DNA of 64,000 nt from Morella rubra (lineage: Eukaryota; Streptophyta; Magnoliopsida; Fagales; Myricaceae). A program made the position numbers and the translations under genes. The DNA lies in the NCBI GenBank assembly GCA_003952965.2, contig CM025855.1:26393613-26457612 (forward strand). Direction: 5' to 3'. Each line of letters starts with the position of its first letter. Position 1 is the stretch's first letter. Of the stretch, positions 1 to 11,133 are shown piece after piece. The notes under the pieces are model-generated. The model saw nothing but the letters and a program-made list of their open reading frames with translations, was not told where the DNA came from and did no database searches.

Positions 1-285
1 GGATCGCATTCCCTTGTCCTCTTCGGCTGATTTGATCAATGTTATTTTGGATGTGGAGCGCTTGCTGACTTTGGAACCACATGGTGTGAAGGCGTTTATT
101 CTAAACGATGCTTTGGTTTTGGATGGTATGTGGCAAGCGAGGAATATGTCGGCACACCAACAGACTCCAATGATTGTGGCGGATCTCATTGCTGGCATTC
201 AAAGGCATTATGTTAAGCATTCAAGTGCTTGGTTGGAGGTGGAGCGTAGTGATGGGAAGAAATGGAAGCCACCTCCGGTTGGTTG
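1..285 (+). pseudogene. LINE C-terminal region, 5' half, interrupted
   Basis: Open frame from about position 2 to 285 that resembles the region between the zinc-binding (zf-RVT) and RNase H-like (RVT_3) domains of plant non-LTR retrotransposons. It shares its pattern with the second LINE copy at 5954-6979 (stretches such as AFILNDALVLDGMW against AFVLKEAILMDCLW). It ends in a KWKPPPVG motif, which in this family directly precedes the first strand of the RNase H fold. The frame is then cut by the LTR element starting at 286 and resumes at 5348. The start lies outside the window. A fragment of a mobile element, not a host gene. Confidence 0.75.
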
Positions 286-1211
286 TGAAAAATCCTGTTT
301 AGACCCTAGTAACACTTAGACGGAGTGAATATGTGTTTTCCCTCTAATTAACAAATCAATAACAATTTTAAAACATGTTCTAAAATTGTTTAGCCTAGAT
401 ATGCATAATAATCAACTCAATCAACAAATAGGCAGCGGAAAATTAAAACAAACTTCAATCACACAAAGAGACAAGGATTTTGATGACGAAGTGGAAAACT
501 TTTAAAATACCATTCAAAGGAAAAACCACTCCGGGCTAGCAGCCACCTAAATCCACTAAGAAGAAAACCTTACAAACAGTGATTCAGACACGGGCAACCC
601 CAGTTGCTTGACTCTGGCAACCCTGATGTAATAATCTAAACCTCCCTACTTAGACCCGCTCCGTGCGGCATTCCCTCAGACCTTTGAGGATCTTCTTATG
701 GATTCTTCACGAACAAACCTTGTTCTTCAGCACGCCTTCAACACCATGAAGGTTACAGAGATATTTGGAGAAAGAATAGAGAAAAACTCATCAATGTTTG
801 AAGCACAAATCTTCTCAAGTTTTTCTCTCAAGGAAGGAGGCACAAGTATGCTCAATGGAGGCCTCAATAAAACTTTAGGACGGCCTACCCCGAAACCTAG
901 TAGGGTTTCCTAACATTTCAAAAAGAAATTCCAAAAATTTAGGAATTTTTGAAATTCGCCGGAAGTCGCTCGAGCGTGGGTCGAGCGCTGGTCAAACGCT
1001 ATGTGTTGTCTGTCAAACGCTCGTCAAACGCTGTGACTCTGTCTGCATTTTTTCAAAGGTCGCTCGAGCGCTTGTCAAACGCAGGTCAAACGTGATGAAG
1101 ACTTTGGACAGACCATCAACTCTAACTCTTGAACAAATGTGGAGACCAAATATACAACTCGATTAAGACATATTTTGACACGGAATTATGCCAATACAAA
1201 ATGCACTAACA
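286..1211 (-). repeat. LTR (3' LTR in element orientation)
   Basis: Direct repeat of 4418-5342, bounded by TG and CA on the plus strand. Contains a run of related motifs at about 960-1095 (CGCTCGAGCG palindrome, GTCGAGCG, several GTCAAACGCT units) that look like an enhancer-type cluster in U3. Confidence 0.9.
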
Positions 1212-1223
1212 AACTCCCCTTTT
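1212..1223 (-). other. Polypurine tract
   Basis: On the minus strand AAAAGGGGAGTT directly precedes the TGTTAG start of the 3' LTR, as expected for a plus-strand priming site. Confidence 0.8.
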
Positions 1224-1460
1224 GGCAATTCCGTGACAAAACCCACATATATAAAATAAACAAAACATAGATCTTTGCTAATCACTCAAGCAATGATCTA
1301 TTTACATGAATATCAACCCTATGACCTAAAAGACGTGTTCAAGAGTCTTTGAATCTGTTACCTAACAAACACAATCTCAAAGACCAAGTGAAAAACAGAG
1401 AGAACAAACAGATATATATATATAATTGAAGTTGCAAATGAAGTACAGAAACAAAACATT

Positions 1461-1552
1461 AGCTCCCCCTTAATCTATTCTCCCCCTTAGCCAGTTATTA
1501 TTAGCTCCCCCGTTATTATTAGCTCCCGTATAATCTATTCTCCCCCTTTTTG
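1461..1552 (-). repeat. Multiple polypurine tract cluster
   Basis: Four or five GGGGGAG-type purine runs (minus strand) spaced by AT-rich spacers, the first following GTGACAAAA. Sireviruses are known for such multiple tracts between pol and the 3' LTR. Their presence without pol suggests that pol was deleted. Confidence 0.65.
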
Positions 1553-2493
1553 TCACGAATGGACAAAGGGAAACAAAATGCCAAAAATCAGCACAAAATC
1601 CATGGAACTAAGAAACATAACCAAAATTCTCAAGAGCAAGGAAAATCAATACAAGCTCATTGTATGATCATGGAAAATAATATTCATTGATTGTATGCCA
1701 CACGTCTCTAAACAATTTTAACATCAATAATTAAAAAATGAGAACTGCATACGTGTGTGAAATACGAAACACAACCAGAGAGGCTTAAGACCTTAATTTT
1801 GTGAGGGAGGTCAAAGCTATCCAAATGAAACCATGAGTGAAAAGAGAGACATATCACACCAGATGAAAGTCAAACCCAATGCCACTAGGACCTGAGTATG
1901 CAACTTTGTTGCTTGTTTTTCTCCCCCTAAATATTTTGCATCTTTTGGTTTTTTTTCTAGAATAGTAACAACTTCTTTTGAAGTAGAGATAATCTTTTGG
2001 AGCCTATGACTCTGAGAGGGGCAATGAATAAGGTCAGCTAGTCAAAGGTCAATTCAGTCTGATGAACATGATCTCTTTCACTTGTGGTTGCAGACCCAAA
2101 ACTCACACATGCGGTCAAGCCTCATCTAACCATATTCAGTGTGCACTGTGATTGGGTATAGCAAAAATACATTTGAAAATCATGTCAGCTAATACCAAAA
2201 AGAGACAATAGGCATGACTCTCAAATCATATTATAATCCAGACATAAATTGAGAAAGTATGTAAAAGATCATGCTCGAAAATCTCAAGTATGTCAATCAG
2301 GCCAATTACCAAATGTGCTGACAAAAGGCACACAACAATCATCAATTTTTTTTAAAAAAATTTTATTATTAAAAAAAAATAACAAGGGAATAAAAGAACA
2401 TGAACTCACAAGATAAGCAAACACACAAGAACATAAATTTAAAAAAGAAATATAAATGCAACCTAAGCTAATGCAAGCAAGATCAAAAAATCC

Positions 2494-4373
2494 TCAAGGA
2501 GTAGAACATGTACCAATAGCCTTCATTTTGGCTAATAGGTTTTCATCCTTTTTCACCCAAAACCTCTTGACAAATGTTGATTGTTTGGTCAAATTCTCCA
2601 ACTTTGCATTTATAATCATGGTGTGCTTAGTGAGAACCTTGATTTGGTTTTCAAGATTCGTATGCTCAGTGCTACAGAAAGGGTTACTATGTGTGTGCTC
2701 TTGTGCTCTCAATTTAAAACAATTAGGTCTAATGTGACCTATTTTTCCACAAAAATGGCAAGTAGGAACAATCCGATGTGAAGTGTGTGTTTTAGGTGGA
2801 ATAATATGAGTATGAGAATGAGTATTCATGGATGGAGAGTTAGTCTTTTTACCTTCACTCACCTTTCTCTGAGGAGCTTTAATTTCTGCTTGTTTGACTG
2901 GCAATGATGCTAGAACGAAGACAGTATTTGAAGTTGATGCACCACTCGACTCGTTATATCCAAAACTTTTCTTATTTCCAGGTGTTGCTCCTAGGCTTAA
3001 CATATGGTCAAGCTTTTTAGACCCACTAGAGAATTGCTGAAGTTGAGCATTAGATTTCTCTAGTTTGCACTCTAAGTCTTTGACTTCAGCTTCAAGGGCC
3101 AAGTTCTTCAGTTTCAAGTCATCAGACAACTTGATGTATTCTTCAAGCGTGATAGTGAGGTTATCCCTTTCAAATTGAGTCTCATGAAGTTTCTCTAGAG
3201 TCCTTTTATTTACCTTGTGCAGTTTCAGGCTTTCCCTAAAGAGTTTGTCATACACCTCTTGCAAGCTTTCTTCAGCATCAGATTCATCCTCCGATGTCTC
3301 TGTTTCAGAGTTAATATCCTGCAAATCACAATTATCAGTACTAGACATAAAAGCCATAAAATTTACCTGTTCTTCTTCATCACTGTTGGAATTTGATTCA
3401 TCGTCACTCAGTGAAGCATTCATAGCTTTTCCTTTCGACTTGAGATATGTTGGGCACTCTGATCTACATGACCAAATCCTTGACACTCAAAACAAGTCAA
3501 TTTTTTATTCTTGGACTCATAAGCAATGTGCTTATCTCTCTTCTCCTTTCTGAACCCACTGGAGCTACCATGATTCTTTTCAGCACTTTTATTAAATCTT
3601 CTTTGATCATCCTTTGATCTCAAAAACTTTCTGAATTTTTTTATTAGAACACTGAAGTTCTCATCATCTAGAGATTCATCTGACTCAAAACAGACTTCTT
3701 CTTTACTAGATCTCAAGGCGATAGACTTGTTCTTCTTATGCTGAGGCAATGTTTGTTCATAAGTTTGCAGAGACCCAACTAGTTCTTCAATCTTCATTGT
3801 GTCCAGGTCTTTACTTTCCTCAATTGCTGTAACTTTGGGTCTGAATCTTTCAGGAAGGGATCTCATAACTTTTCTCATAATTCTACTTTCTTGTATCTTC
3901 TCTCCTAGGTTGTAACTTGAGTTAACTATGTCATTTAGCTTTGCATAGAACTCATCAAACGTCTCATCTTCCTTCATTCGAATTTCTTCAAACTTTGTGG
4001 TTAACATCTGAAGCTTCGAGTTTTTAACGGTCTTAGTACCTTCATGAGTAGTCTCTAAAATCTCCCAAGCTTCCTTAGAAGTTTCACAAATGGAAATTCG
4101 TTTAAACTCATCAGCAGACACAGCTATAAAAATAGAGTGTAAACCTTTGCTATTCCAGTTACATTCACTGATCTCATTAATAGTCCAGTTACCAATATCT
4201 TTAAGTGTTTTAACACCTTCAACCTCAGATATAGGAGCAGACCACCCTTTGACACAAGATCTCCAGGCACGTTCATCAAGAGATTTCAAAAAGAATTTCA
4301 TGCGAACTTTCCAGTACGTATAATTGCTTCCATCAAAATATGGAGGCACAGATAAAGGCTGACTTTGATTCAT
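2494..4373 (-). pseudogene. gag polyprotein of LTR element, frameshifted
   Basis: Gag of the Copia element, which would form the particle and bind RNA. The first open frame (4373 to 3420) starts MNQSQPLSVPPYFDGSNYTY, the usual gag start, followed by the UBN2-type gag region and a first zinc knuckle beginning CFECQGFGH. A one-base frame change inside that knuckle (about 3458-3466) moves the reading into the second frame (open from 3486 to 2494). That frame supplies the rest of the knuckle, an acidic Ser/Asp/Glu stretch, a coiled-coil-like region and a second knuckle (CHFCGKIGHIRPNC). The frame stops without running into protease. Either a decayed gene or a shifted junction; a single-base deletion is the simplest reading. 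Confidence 0.85.
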
Positions 4374-4402
4374 CTAGACCTAAGGGTCAAGGACCGAGTT
4401 TA

Positions 4403-4415
4403 GGCTCTGATACCA
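4403..4415 (-). other. Primer binding site (tRNA-iMet)
   Basis: On the minus strand the sequence TGGTATCAGAGCC follows the LTR end after a 2-base gap. This is the usual primer site of plant Copia elements, complementary to the 3' end of initiator methionine tRNA. It fixes the element's orientation. Confidence 0.9.
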
Positions 4416-4417
4416 AT

Positions 4418-5342
4418 TGAAAAATCTGGTTTAGACCCTAGTAACACTTAGAGGGGGTGAATATGTGTTTTCCCTCTAATTAACAAATCAATAACAATTT
4501 TAAAACATGTTCTAAAATTGTTTAGCCTAGATATGCATAATAATCAACTCAATCAACAAATAAGCAGCGGAAAATTAAAACAAACTTCAATCACACAAAG
4601 AGACAAGGATTTGATGACGAAGTGGAAAACCTTTGAAATACCATTCAAAGGAAAAACCACTCCGGGCTAGCAGCCACCTAAAATCCACTAAGAAGAAAAC
4701 CTTACAAACAGTGATTCAGACACGGGCAACCCCAGTTGCTTGACTCTGACAACCCTGATGTAATAATCTAAACCTCCCTGCTTAGACCCGCTCCGTGCGG
4801 CATTCCCCTCAGACCTTTGAGGATCTTCTTATGGATTCTTCACGAACAAACCTTGTTCTTCAGCACGCCTTCAACACCATGAAGGTTACAGAGATATTTG
4901 GAGAAAGAATAGAGAAAAACTACTAAATGTTTGAAGCACAAATCTTCTCAGATTTTACTCTCAAGGAAGGAGGCACAAGTATGCTCAATGGAGGCCTCAA
5001 TAAACTTTAGGACGGCCTACCCCGAAACCTAGTAGGGTTTCCTAACATTTCAAAAAGAAATTCCAAAAATTTAGAAATTTTTGAAATTCACCCGAAGTCG
5101 CTCGAGCGTGGGTCGAGCGCTGGTCAAATGCTATGTGTTGTCTGTCAAACGCTCGTCAAACGCTGTGACTCTATCTGCATTTTTTCAAAGGTCGCTTGAG
5201 CGCTTGTTAAACGCAGGTCAAACGTGATAAGACTTTGGACAGACCATTGACTCTAACTCTTGAACAAATGTGGAGACCAAATATACAACTCGATTAAGAC
5301 ATATTTTGACACGGAATTATGCCAATACAAAATGCACTAACA
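4418..5342 (-). repeat. LTR (5' LTR in element orientation)
   Basis: Partner of the LTR at 286-1211 with the same ends and the same motif cluster (about 5092-5228). It differs by scattered substitutions and short indels, for example in the purine run near 4450. Confidence 0.9.
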
Positions 5343-5347
5343 GGTTG

Positions 5348-5846
5348 GTTGAAAGTAAATGCGGATGTTGCGATCCGTCAGAATGGGTCATACATAGCTA
5401 TCTCTATCAGAGATTCTTCCAATTCTCTCTGTATGGTTTATACGAAACGATTAGTTACTATGGACTCAATTGTTGGGGAGGCTTTCGCTTTGGCGAAGGC
5501 AGCGTCTTTAGCTCGGCTGCTTAATTGGGATAAGGTGCTATTTGAATGTGACTTGCTAGTGGTTTGCAAAGATGTGATCTCTTTGGAACCATCTCAGCTC
5601 TGGGCTACATCTAGGATGGTGGAGACGATTTGGGAGTGTTTGGCTAAGCGTCACGAGTTGAAGGTTGCTTGGGTTTCGAGAAGGTGTAATGAGCAGGCTC
5701 ACTTGTTAGCTAAGTGGGCAGCCCGTTTTGGTTTTGTTGGTTTTATTCCGCTTTCTAATATTCCCGAGCATATCCGGAGATGCGATATGCACTTGTGACT
5801 TTGGTTTTGATTTATAGTATGTGGCTCATTTTCAACCAAAAAAAGA
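5348..5846 (+). pseudogene. LINE RNase H domain (RVT_3), 3' half
   Basis: Continues the frame cut at 285. The frame begins with WLKVNADVAIRQNG, the first RNase H strand with its catalytic Asp, then has IVGEAFALAKAA (catalytic Glu), FECDLLVV (second Asp) and RRCNEQAHLLAKWA, as in the RNase H-like domain of plant LINEs. The stop is at 5796-5798. It is followed by a short 3' UTR and an A-run near 5839-5845. Removing the LTR element and one GGTTG copy joins the two halves in frame. Likely the end of a non-LTR retrotransposon; a lone RVT_3 gene is less likely. Confidence 0.75.
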
Positions 5847-5953
5847 TTGTTCAAACTTACAGTATATCCAAATTTACAGTATCACCACGAGAAATCCCTA
5901 GGGCACCAAAGCAAAAGCAAGCTTAATACATCGTTCATGTGTTTCTTTCCAAG

Positions 5954-6979
5954 CCCTAGCATTCAAGCCTTAGATCCAACTTCTTAGAACAAGCTATGGA
6001 AATTCAAGTTGCAAGATAGGCTAAAATGACTGCTTTGGAAGGTAACGGCTGGAGCGCTCAAAACTAAGGGAGCCTTGGGTAGACTGTTAAATTGTGAGGA
6101 TGAAGAGGGATTTCTATGCCTTTTTTGTAAGCAGGTTCCAGAAGACACCCTCCATTTGTTGGTTTACTTCAGTGTCGCTTGTACTGCTTGGCGCAAATCC
6201 TCATGGGCAGTGCAGATGGACTCCCTGATTTTCTCTCATCCGGCAGATTTGATCAGTGCCGTGATTAATGCGGATAGGGTGTTCAACATTGATGCAGATT
6301 ATTTAAGGGCTTTTGTCCTTAAAGAGGCAATACTGATGGATTGTCTCTGGTTTGTGCGTGACAAGTTAATTCATGAGGATATTCAAATTGATATTGGGGT
6401 GCTGAATTCCATGATCAAGAGGAGGTATGCTGAGCATGTAAATGCTTGAATGGTGATGAGGCAGGACGTGCGGCTGAGGTGACATCCTCCTAAGTGTGGT
6501 TGGTTGAAAATGAATACGGACATGGCTATACGTTCTCATGGGTTTTACATAGCTATCTCAGTTCGAGATTCTCTCAGTTCCCTCTGTATGGTATAGATGG
6601 AACGATTAGCTGCTATGGACCCTTTGGTTTGGTGGGAGAGGCTTTGGCTTTGGCGATGAGGTAGAATTGGCTGCGGGTTGATTTTGCGTGTGATTCTTTG
6701 ATCCTTTGCAAGGAGGTCCTTTCTCCAAATTCACCCATCTGTTGGGCTATTGCTTCTACTGTTGAGATTATTAAAGTTGACCTTGGTAGTTTTAAAGATT
6801 GAAAGATTGCATAGGTTCCGCATAAGTGTAATCGGTTAGCTCATTTTCTTGCTAAATGAGCTGCTTGTCATGGTCGTTTTGGTTTTCTGTCGCTTTTTAG
6901 TATTCCCGAACATATCCGGGGTTGTAATATGACTATCGTTCTTTTTAATGTGGTGAGGTTCTATTTAGCAAAAAAAAAT
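5954..6979 (+). mobile_element. 5'-truncated LINE, second copy
   Basis: A LINE 3' end with its own 16-bp target duplication (5938-5953 TGTGTTTCTTTCCAAG and 6980-6995 with one mismatch). The open part (to 6449) has the zf-RVT signature with CLFC and HLLVYFSVACTAW. The RNase H part after about 6490 is broken by several stops and frame shifts but keeps readable pieces such as GWLKMNTDMAI and IPEHIRGC. It ends in an A-run at 6970-6978. It belongs to the same family as the copy at 1-285/5348-5846 and the short copy at 29321. Confidence 0.85.
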
Positions 6980-6995
6980 TGTGTTTCTCTCCAAG

Positions 6996-7645
6996 AAGTT
7001 TTTGCGGTGCCATAGACCATGGAGACCTTGTCACCATACACAATGGCTGCTCACTCTAAGAAGCTTATAGGTGACAAAGGTATGTAGTTTGCAGAACATT
7101 GAACAAGACCCTCCATTGATTACCTCTTTCACAAAAGGAAAGGTCAGTGATTCTACAAGCGCACACATAAATGTATAGACTGTCAGTTGGATGAGCTCTG
7201 ACTCATGCAATAATTCTACCATAAATTATTCAATATGCATGGATGCATAGCATGCCATTTTTCCGTTAATGTTTGAGGATAATGATACAAGTGCTCAATG
7301 GAGTCATTCATCATCAATATTTCTAGCATTTAAGAATATTTATATAACTAATCATGGTTCTGACCATGTATATATCCATTAAGTCTCGAGGCTTCTGTCT
7401 TTTATTGGAGATTTATCATTTAAGTATATGCGTTTAAATAGTCCAAAAGGCCTTGGTAATAATTAGTAGCAATACTTCTTCCATAAACTAGCATGAGGTC
7501 CTGGACTCGACGAAAGGGGGGGGGGAGGGGGGGAGACTGCCATTTGCAAAAAATACTCACAAATTAAGAGTGTTGCTTAGGGTGATGACCAGCAAAAGAA
7601 CAAAAAGCAGAGCACAGAAGCTTCATTTGGACATAGGGGTCAACT
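6996..7645. other. Gene-free stretch
   Basis: No supported gene. Holds a 63-codon minus-strand frame (7031-7222) that I do not recognise and a poly-G tract near 7517-7531. Confidence 0.4.
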
Positions 7646-8075
7646 CAGTGGCGAAACCAGGACTTAAGTTGAGAGGGGCAAACTCCTAAGGAGAAATGAA
7701 AAAAAAAATCCTACGTAATGCAAAAAGTGTCTTAGAGTAAAAATATCGAAAATTAAGACTAAAAGCATTAAAAATATTGAAATACACTTACAGTAATATC
7801 GAAAATTACATTAACTAATCAACAATTCACAACTCACTAATTTCAATTTTAACAACTTTCAAAAACCAACATAACCAACATAAGCCCTGACCTCCAATCT
7901 TTAACAACATAAGCATTGATCTCCAATCTCCAACAACTTGTCAAAAACTACCTTACAACATCAACCACTGGCTTGGGGGTGGTTGCACAAAAAAAAAAAT
8001 ATCTAAAGCCTATACAGTTCTCTCATCTTACATAAACCAAGCAATTACTTAGGTCAAAAGTTCTAGAAAAATAAT

Positions 8076-8590
8076 GGGATAAAGTCATAGTTAGCCCCAT
8101 AAGTATAAGCAAAAATCAAATCAGTAACCCTAATTATCAATTCGGCAATTTAAGACCCATAACTTTTGAAAATCATCAATTCTAGCCTCCATCTAAATTG
8201 GGCGTTAAATCTGACAGAAAATCATGTAAAATGACCAAAATGCCCTTCAAGATAAAATTACTAAAAAATTCATTAAAAATAAAAAATGAATTTTTTTTTT
8301 TAAAAAAAAAAGTAATATTTTTTTAAATAAAACTATTGAAACTCTATTTCAATAATATTTATTTTTAATTTATTTCTTAAATTTTTAATTTTTTAATTTA
8401 TTTTTTAAAACTTAGTCTTGGAGGGGCATTTTGGTCATTCATGATTTTCTGTCGGATTTAACGCCTAATTTAGACGGGGGCTAGAATTGATGATTTTCAA
8501 AAGTTATGGGTCTCAAATCGCCGAATTGATAATTAGGGGTACCAATTTGATTTTTGCTCATACTTATGGGGCTAACTATGATTTTACCCC
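8076..8590. repeat. Foldback / MULE-type MITE with ~165-bp inverted arms
   Basis: Left arm 8076-8250 (from GGGATAAAGTCATAGTTAGC) and right arm about 8421-8590 are inverted copies with few differences. Between them lies an AT-rich spacer. The flanks AAAAATAAT (8067-8075) and AAAAATAAA (8591-8599) look like a 9-bp target duplication, which favours the Mutator superfamily. Nested in the hAT-like element. Confidence 0.8.
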
Positions 8591-9059
8591 AAAAATAAAT
8601 TACCAAGGCCAGAGCTTTAATCACTAGGCTAACCCTTGAGGTTAAATTCATATACTTTGTTTGGAAGGTTTTTTTTTTTTTTTTTGAGATCCTATGAAGA
8701 AAAAGGATTTTCTGACTAAATTTACTAACCCAAGAAAAAAAAAGAATTTACCCCAAAAAAAGGCAAAAAGAAATTGAGCTTTTTTTTTCTTATTTTCTTT
8801 TTCCTAAGTGTTTTTTTTTTTAAAGAAACTTTAATTCGAAATCCGAACTAATTCCTTCCTGGAAGGCTTAAGGGGAACCCAAAACAAAAAATAAATGAAA
8901 GAAAGAAAGAAAACTGAGAAGGAGATACTCAAACGCCGGGAGGAAAAGGGTGAGTACCGAAATGGATGGAACCGAAATGACCCATTCCGGTATCCACCAG
9001 AACCAACATTTTAATTTTAGTTCCGGAAACGGAATCCGCAAATTCCAATTCCATTAGAA

Positions 9060-9061
<2 letters not shown>

Positions 9062-9096
<35 letters not shown>
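9062..9096. repeat. GA microsatellite
   Basis: Uninterrupted GA dinucleotide run after GAGAGTGA; a second shorter run sits at 9361-9382. Confidence 0.9.
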
Positions 9097-9099
<3 letters not shown>

Positions 9100-9555
9100 C
9101 AAAGAGAAGGGAGAGGAATCAATCAACATCGTTTTCTCCATATAGGGCTTCCAACTCCAAGACCAGAGCCACCTCTCTCTGAAACTTCATCTCAGTCGGA
9201 AAAACCAAGAACAAGAAGGTAAAAAACACTATCAAATCCTGGTCTTGTATTGGATCTAAGCCTCTATAGCAAGGGTTCTAATCATGGGTCGAACGCAGAA
9301 CCCAATCTCATTATTCTTTAGATGTAAACTCGTCGAGAACCTCCAGAGGCAGAGGCAGGTAGAGAGAGAGAGAGAGAGAGAGATTTCGGGAGGGAGGAGG
9401 GAGAGAGATTTCAAGAGGCAGCGGCAGGGAGAATAGGGGGTGCGGTTGGGACGGCGACGGTGGGGAGAGATTTCAGAAGGCAGCACTCTGCCATTTTCAA
9501 ACTTGCTTGAAGTTCTTTTGTTTTTTCTAAATTTTTCCTTGAAGTTCGAATGAAG

Positions 9556-9622
9556 GAATTCTGACTCCATTCATTCACGCGTGAATGAAGGAGTGGAGTC
9601 AAATTCCTTCATTCACGCGTGA
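9556..9622. repeat. Short palindrome and repeat with ACGCGT centre
   Basis: GACTCCATTCATTCACGCGTG and its inverted counterpart form a hairpin centred on ACGCGT. The CATTCACGCGTGA unit is then repeated about 45 bases downstream. Confidence 0.7.
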
Positions 9623-10087
9623 CCTGGGTCAAAATGACACAGCTCATTTCATTTCTTTTTTTTTTTTTTTTTTTGAAGCAGGGCTCAAAAGCCGTGCATT
9701 ATGTTTTTTTTTTTAAATACTGGAACCGAAAATTCCAGCATTTCTATCGAAATTTCTGATTCCGAAATTTCCCTAAAATGAATTTTGGTTCCAATACCAT
9801 AATAGGCTAAAACCGCTATTGGAATATCGGAACTAGAAATTACATTTTCAGATAAAATTCTCACCCTAGGGGAGGAAGAAGATTAAAATTAAATAAAATA
9901 AAATAAAAAAAGACTGAGCTTAAGAGGAAGGCGGGCTTAAGAAACTAGCCAGGCCCAAGGGGGTCTAACCCATCTGAGGGCAAATAGATATAAAATAAAA
10001 TAAAATAAAAATAAAAATCTTTAATTTGACAGAACTGAGGGGGCCGCCGCCCTGGGCGCCCCCACTGCATCCGCCACTGGGTCGACT

Positions 10088-10576
10088 AAATTAAAGTGCC
10101 TGACCTCATGAGAGTGAGTCATGACCCACCGAAGTCCGAACGTGCACTTGATATATATAGCAGAGGGAAATGCTATTGGAGCACGAGGTTAAGTTGTCAA
10201 CGAAGTCTATCTTTATGATTGAGGTTGTCATATCTGTGAAGATGAAGCTGATCTCATTAGCAGAGGCCAAGCATTAAGTCTTTCCTTATTGTCATATGTA
10301 AAAGGAGATCCAAAGGCCCCCATTGTGATCAAATTGCCAACCCCACCGAAGAAGAAAAGCTGAGGACAATGGCCAAGTCAAATACAGAGTGGTGGCAATG
10401 TTTGGAGCAAAAAGTGTATATATCATGTTCCACGATCTATCAGCCTGCCATCCATCACTCGGAAGCAATCGTTCACACGTGGTCTGGGTTCTACTCTGAT
10501 ACGGTAACAACTGCTAATGCTTTCACGTTTTGTTCCTTTTCCCCTCACCTTTTAGCAGTGCTCTTCAAAGCTTTGC
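10088..10576. other. Gene-free stretch
   Basis: No recognised gene. Short frames on both strands (for example 10369-10647) have no recognisable domain. It lies between the hAT-like element and the duplicated chitinase block. Confidence 0.4.
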
Positions 10577-11133
10577 CCATAAGTTGGGCTTATTTCATTT
10601 CATTCCCATTACCGCTGTGCACACTGTACAGATTGTTCTTATGTTAAAAAATACCTTATCTTAAGCTGTTGTCGGCATTTTTATGGGTGATGCAAGGGTC
10701 CATTGTTTAGCGGGATGAAGTCGGGGGGGCAATTACATACAAAAAAACAAATATTTAAAGCCCATAAACAGTACACAAACAAGGGCTGGAGACTTACAAT
10801 CAAATAAGCCCATGACAGGTGAAACTAAACTTTGTTACTCCGGTCTGTTATTTCCTCAGGGGCATATATCTACTAGGCCCGCGTCTGTATTCTCGGCCCG
10901 TTCCTCGTGCCAGCTTTCTCAAAGCTCGACTCTGACCGTACATAGGTCTACTTCTTCCCATTTCATGTGAGAGAAAATAAAAGAAGAAAAACCCAGGCCG
11001 TACCTTTAAGTGACAGCGGGAGTCCTTCAGTGACAGCTGGAGTCCTTGAGAGTTACGTGCACATTCAGGACTAGTTAATTGCCGAAGCTTCCGCGCAACT
11101 TGTATTAAAACGCAATCGTGGTTAGAGCCCTTA

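Larger units (their letters stand above)
286..5342 (-). mobile_element. Sirevirus-like Copia LTR retrotransposon, gag-only (no pol)
   Basis: Complete element read on the minus strand. It has two LTRs of about 925 bp beginning TG and ending CA, a 5-bp target duplication GGTTG (281-285 and 5343-5347), a tRNA-iMet primer site next to one LTR and polypurine tracts next to the other. The internal part (about 3.2 kb) encodes only gag with two CCHC knuckles; no protease, integrase, reverse transcriptase or RNase H frame is visible. Repeated GGGGGAG tracts upstream of the 3' LTR and palindromic GCTCGAGC motifs in the LTRs fit the published description of Sireviruses; this subfamily call is inference. 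The layout matches what has been called TR-GAG in plants. The LTRs differ at only scattered positions, so the insertion is not ancient. Confidence 0.9.
7646..10079. mobile_element. hAT-like non-autonomous DNA transposon
   Basis: Bounded by short inverted ends CAGTGGCG (7646) and CGCCACTG (ending 10079). They are flanked by an 8-bp near-identical target duplication GGTCAACT (7638-7645) and GGTCGACT (10080-10087). Eight-bp duplications and CAGTGGCG-like ends are typical of the hAT superfamily. No transposase frame is visible. Inside are a foldback element (8076-8590), GA microsatellites and a hairpin. The strand cannot be assigned. The short termini make the call dependent on the duplication. 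Confidence 0.65.
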
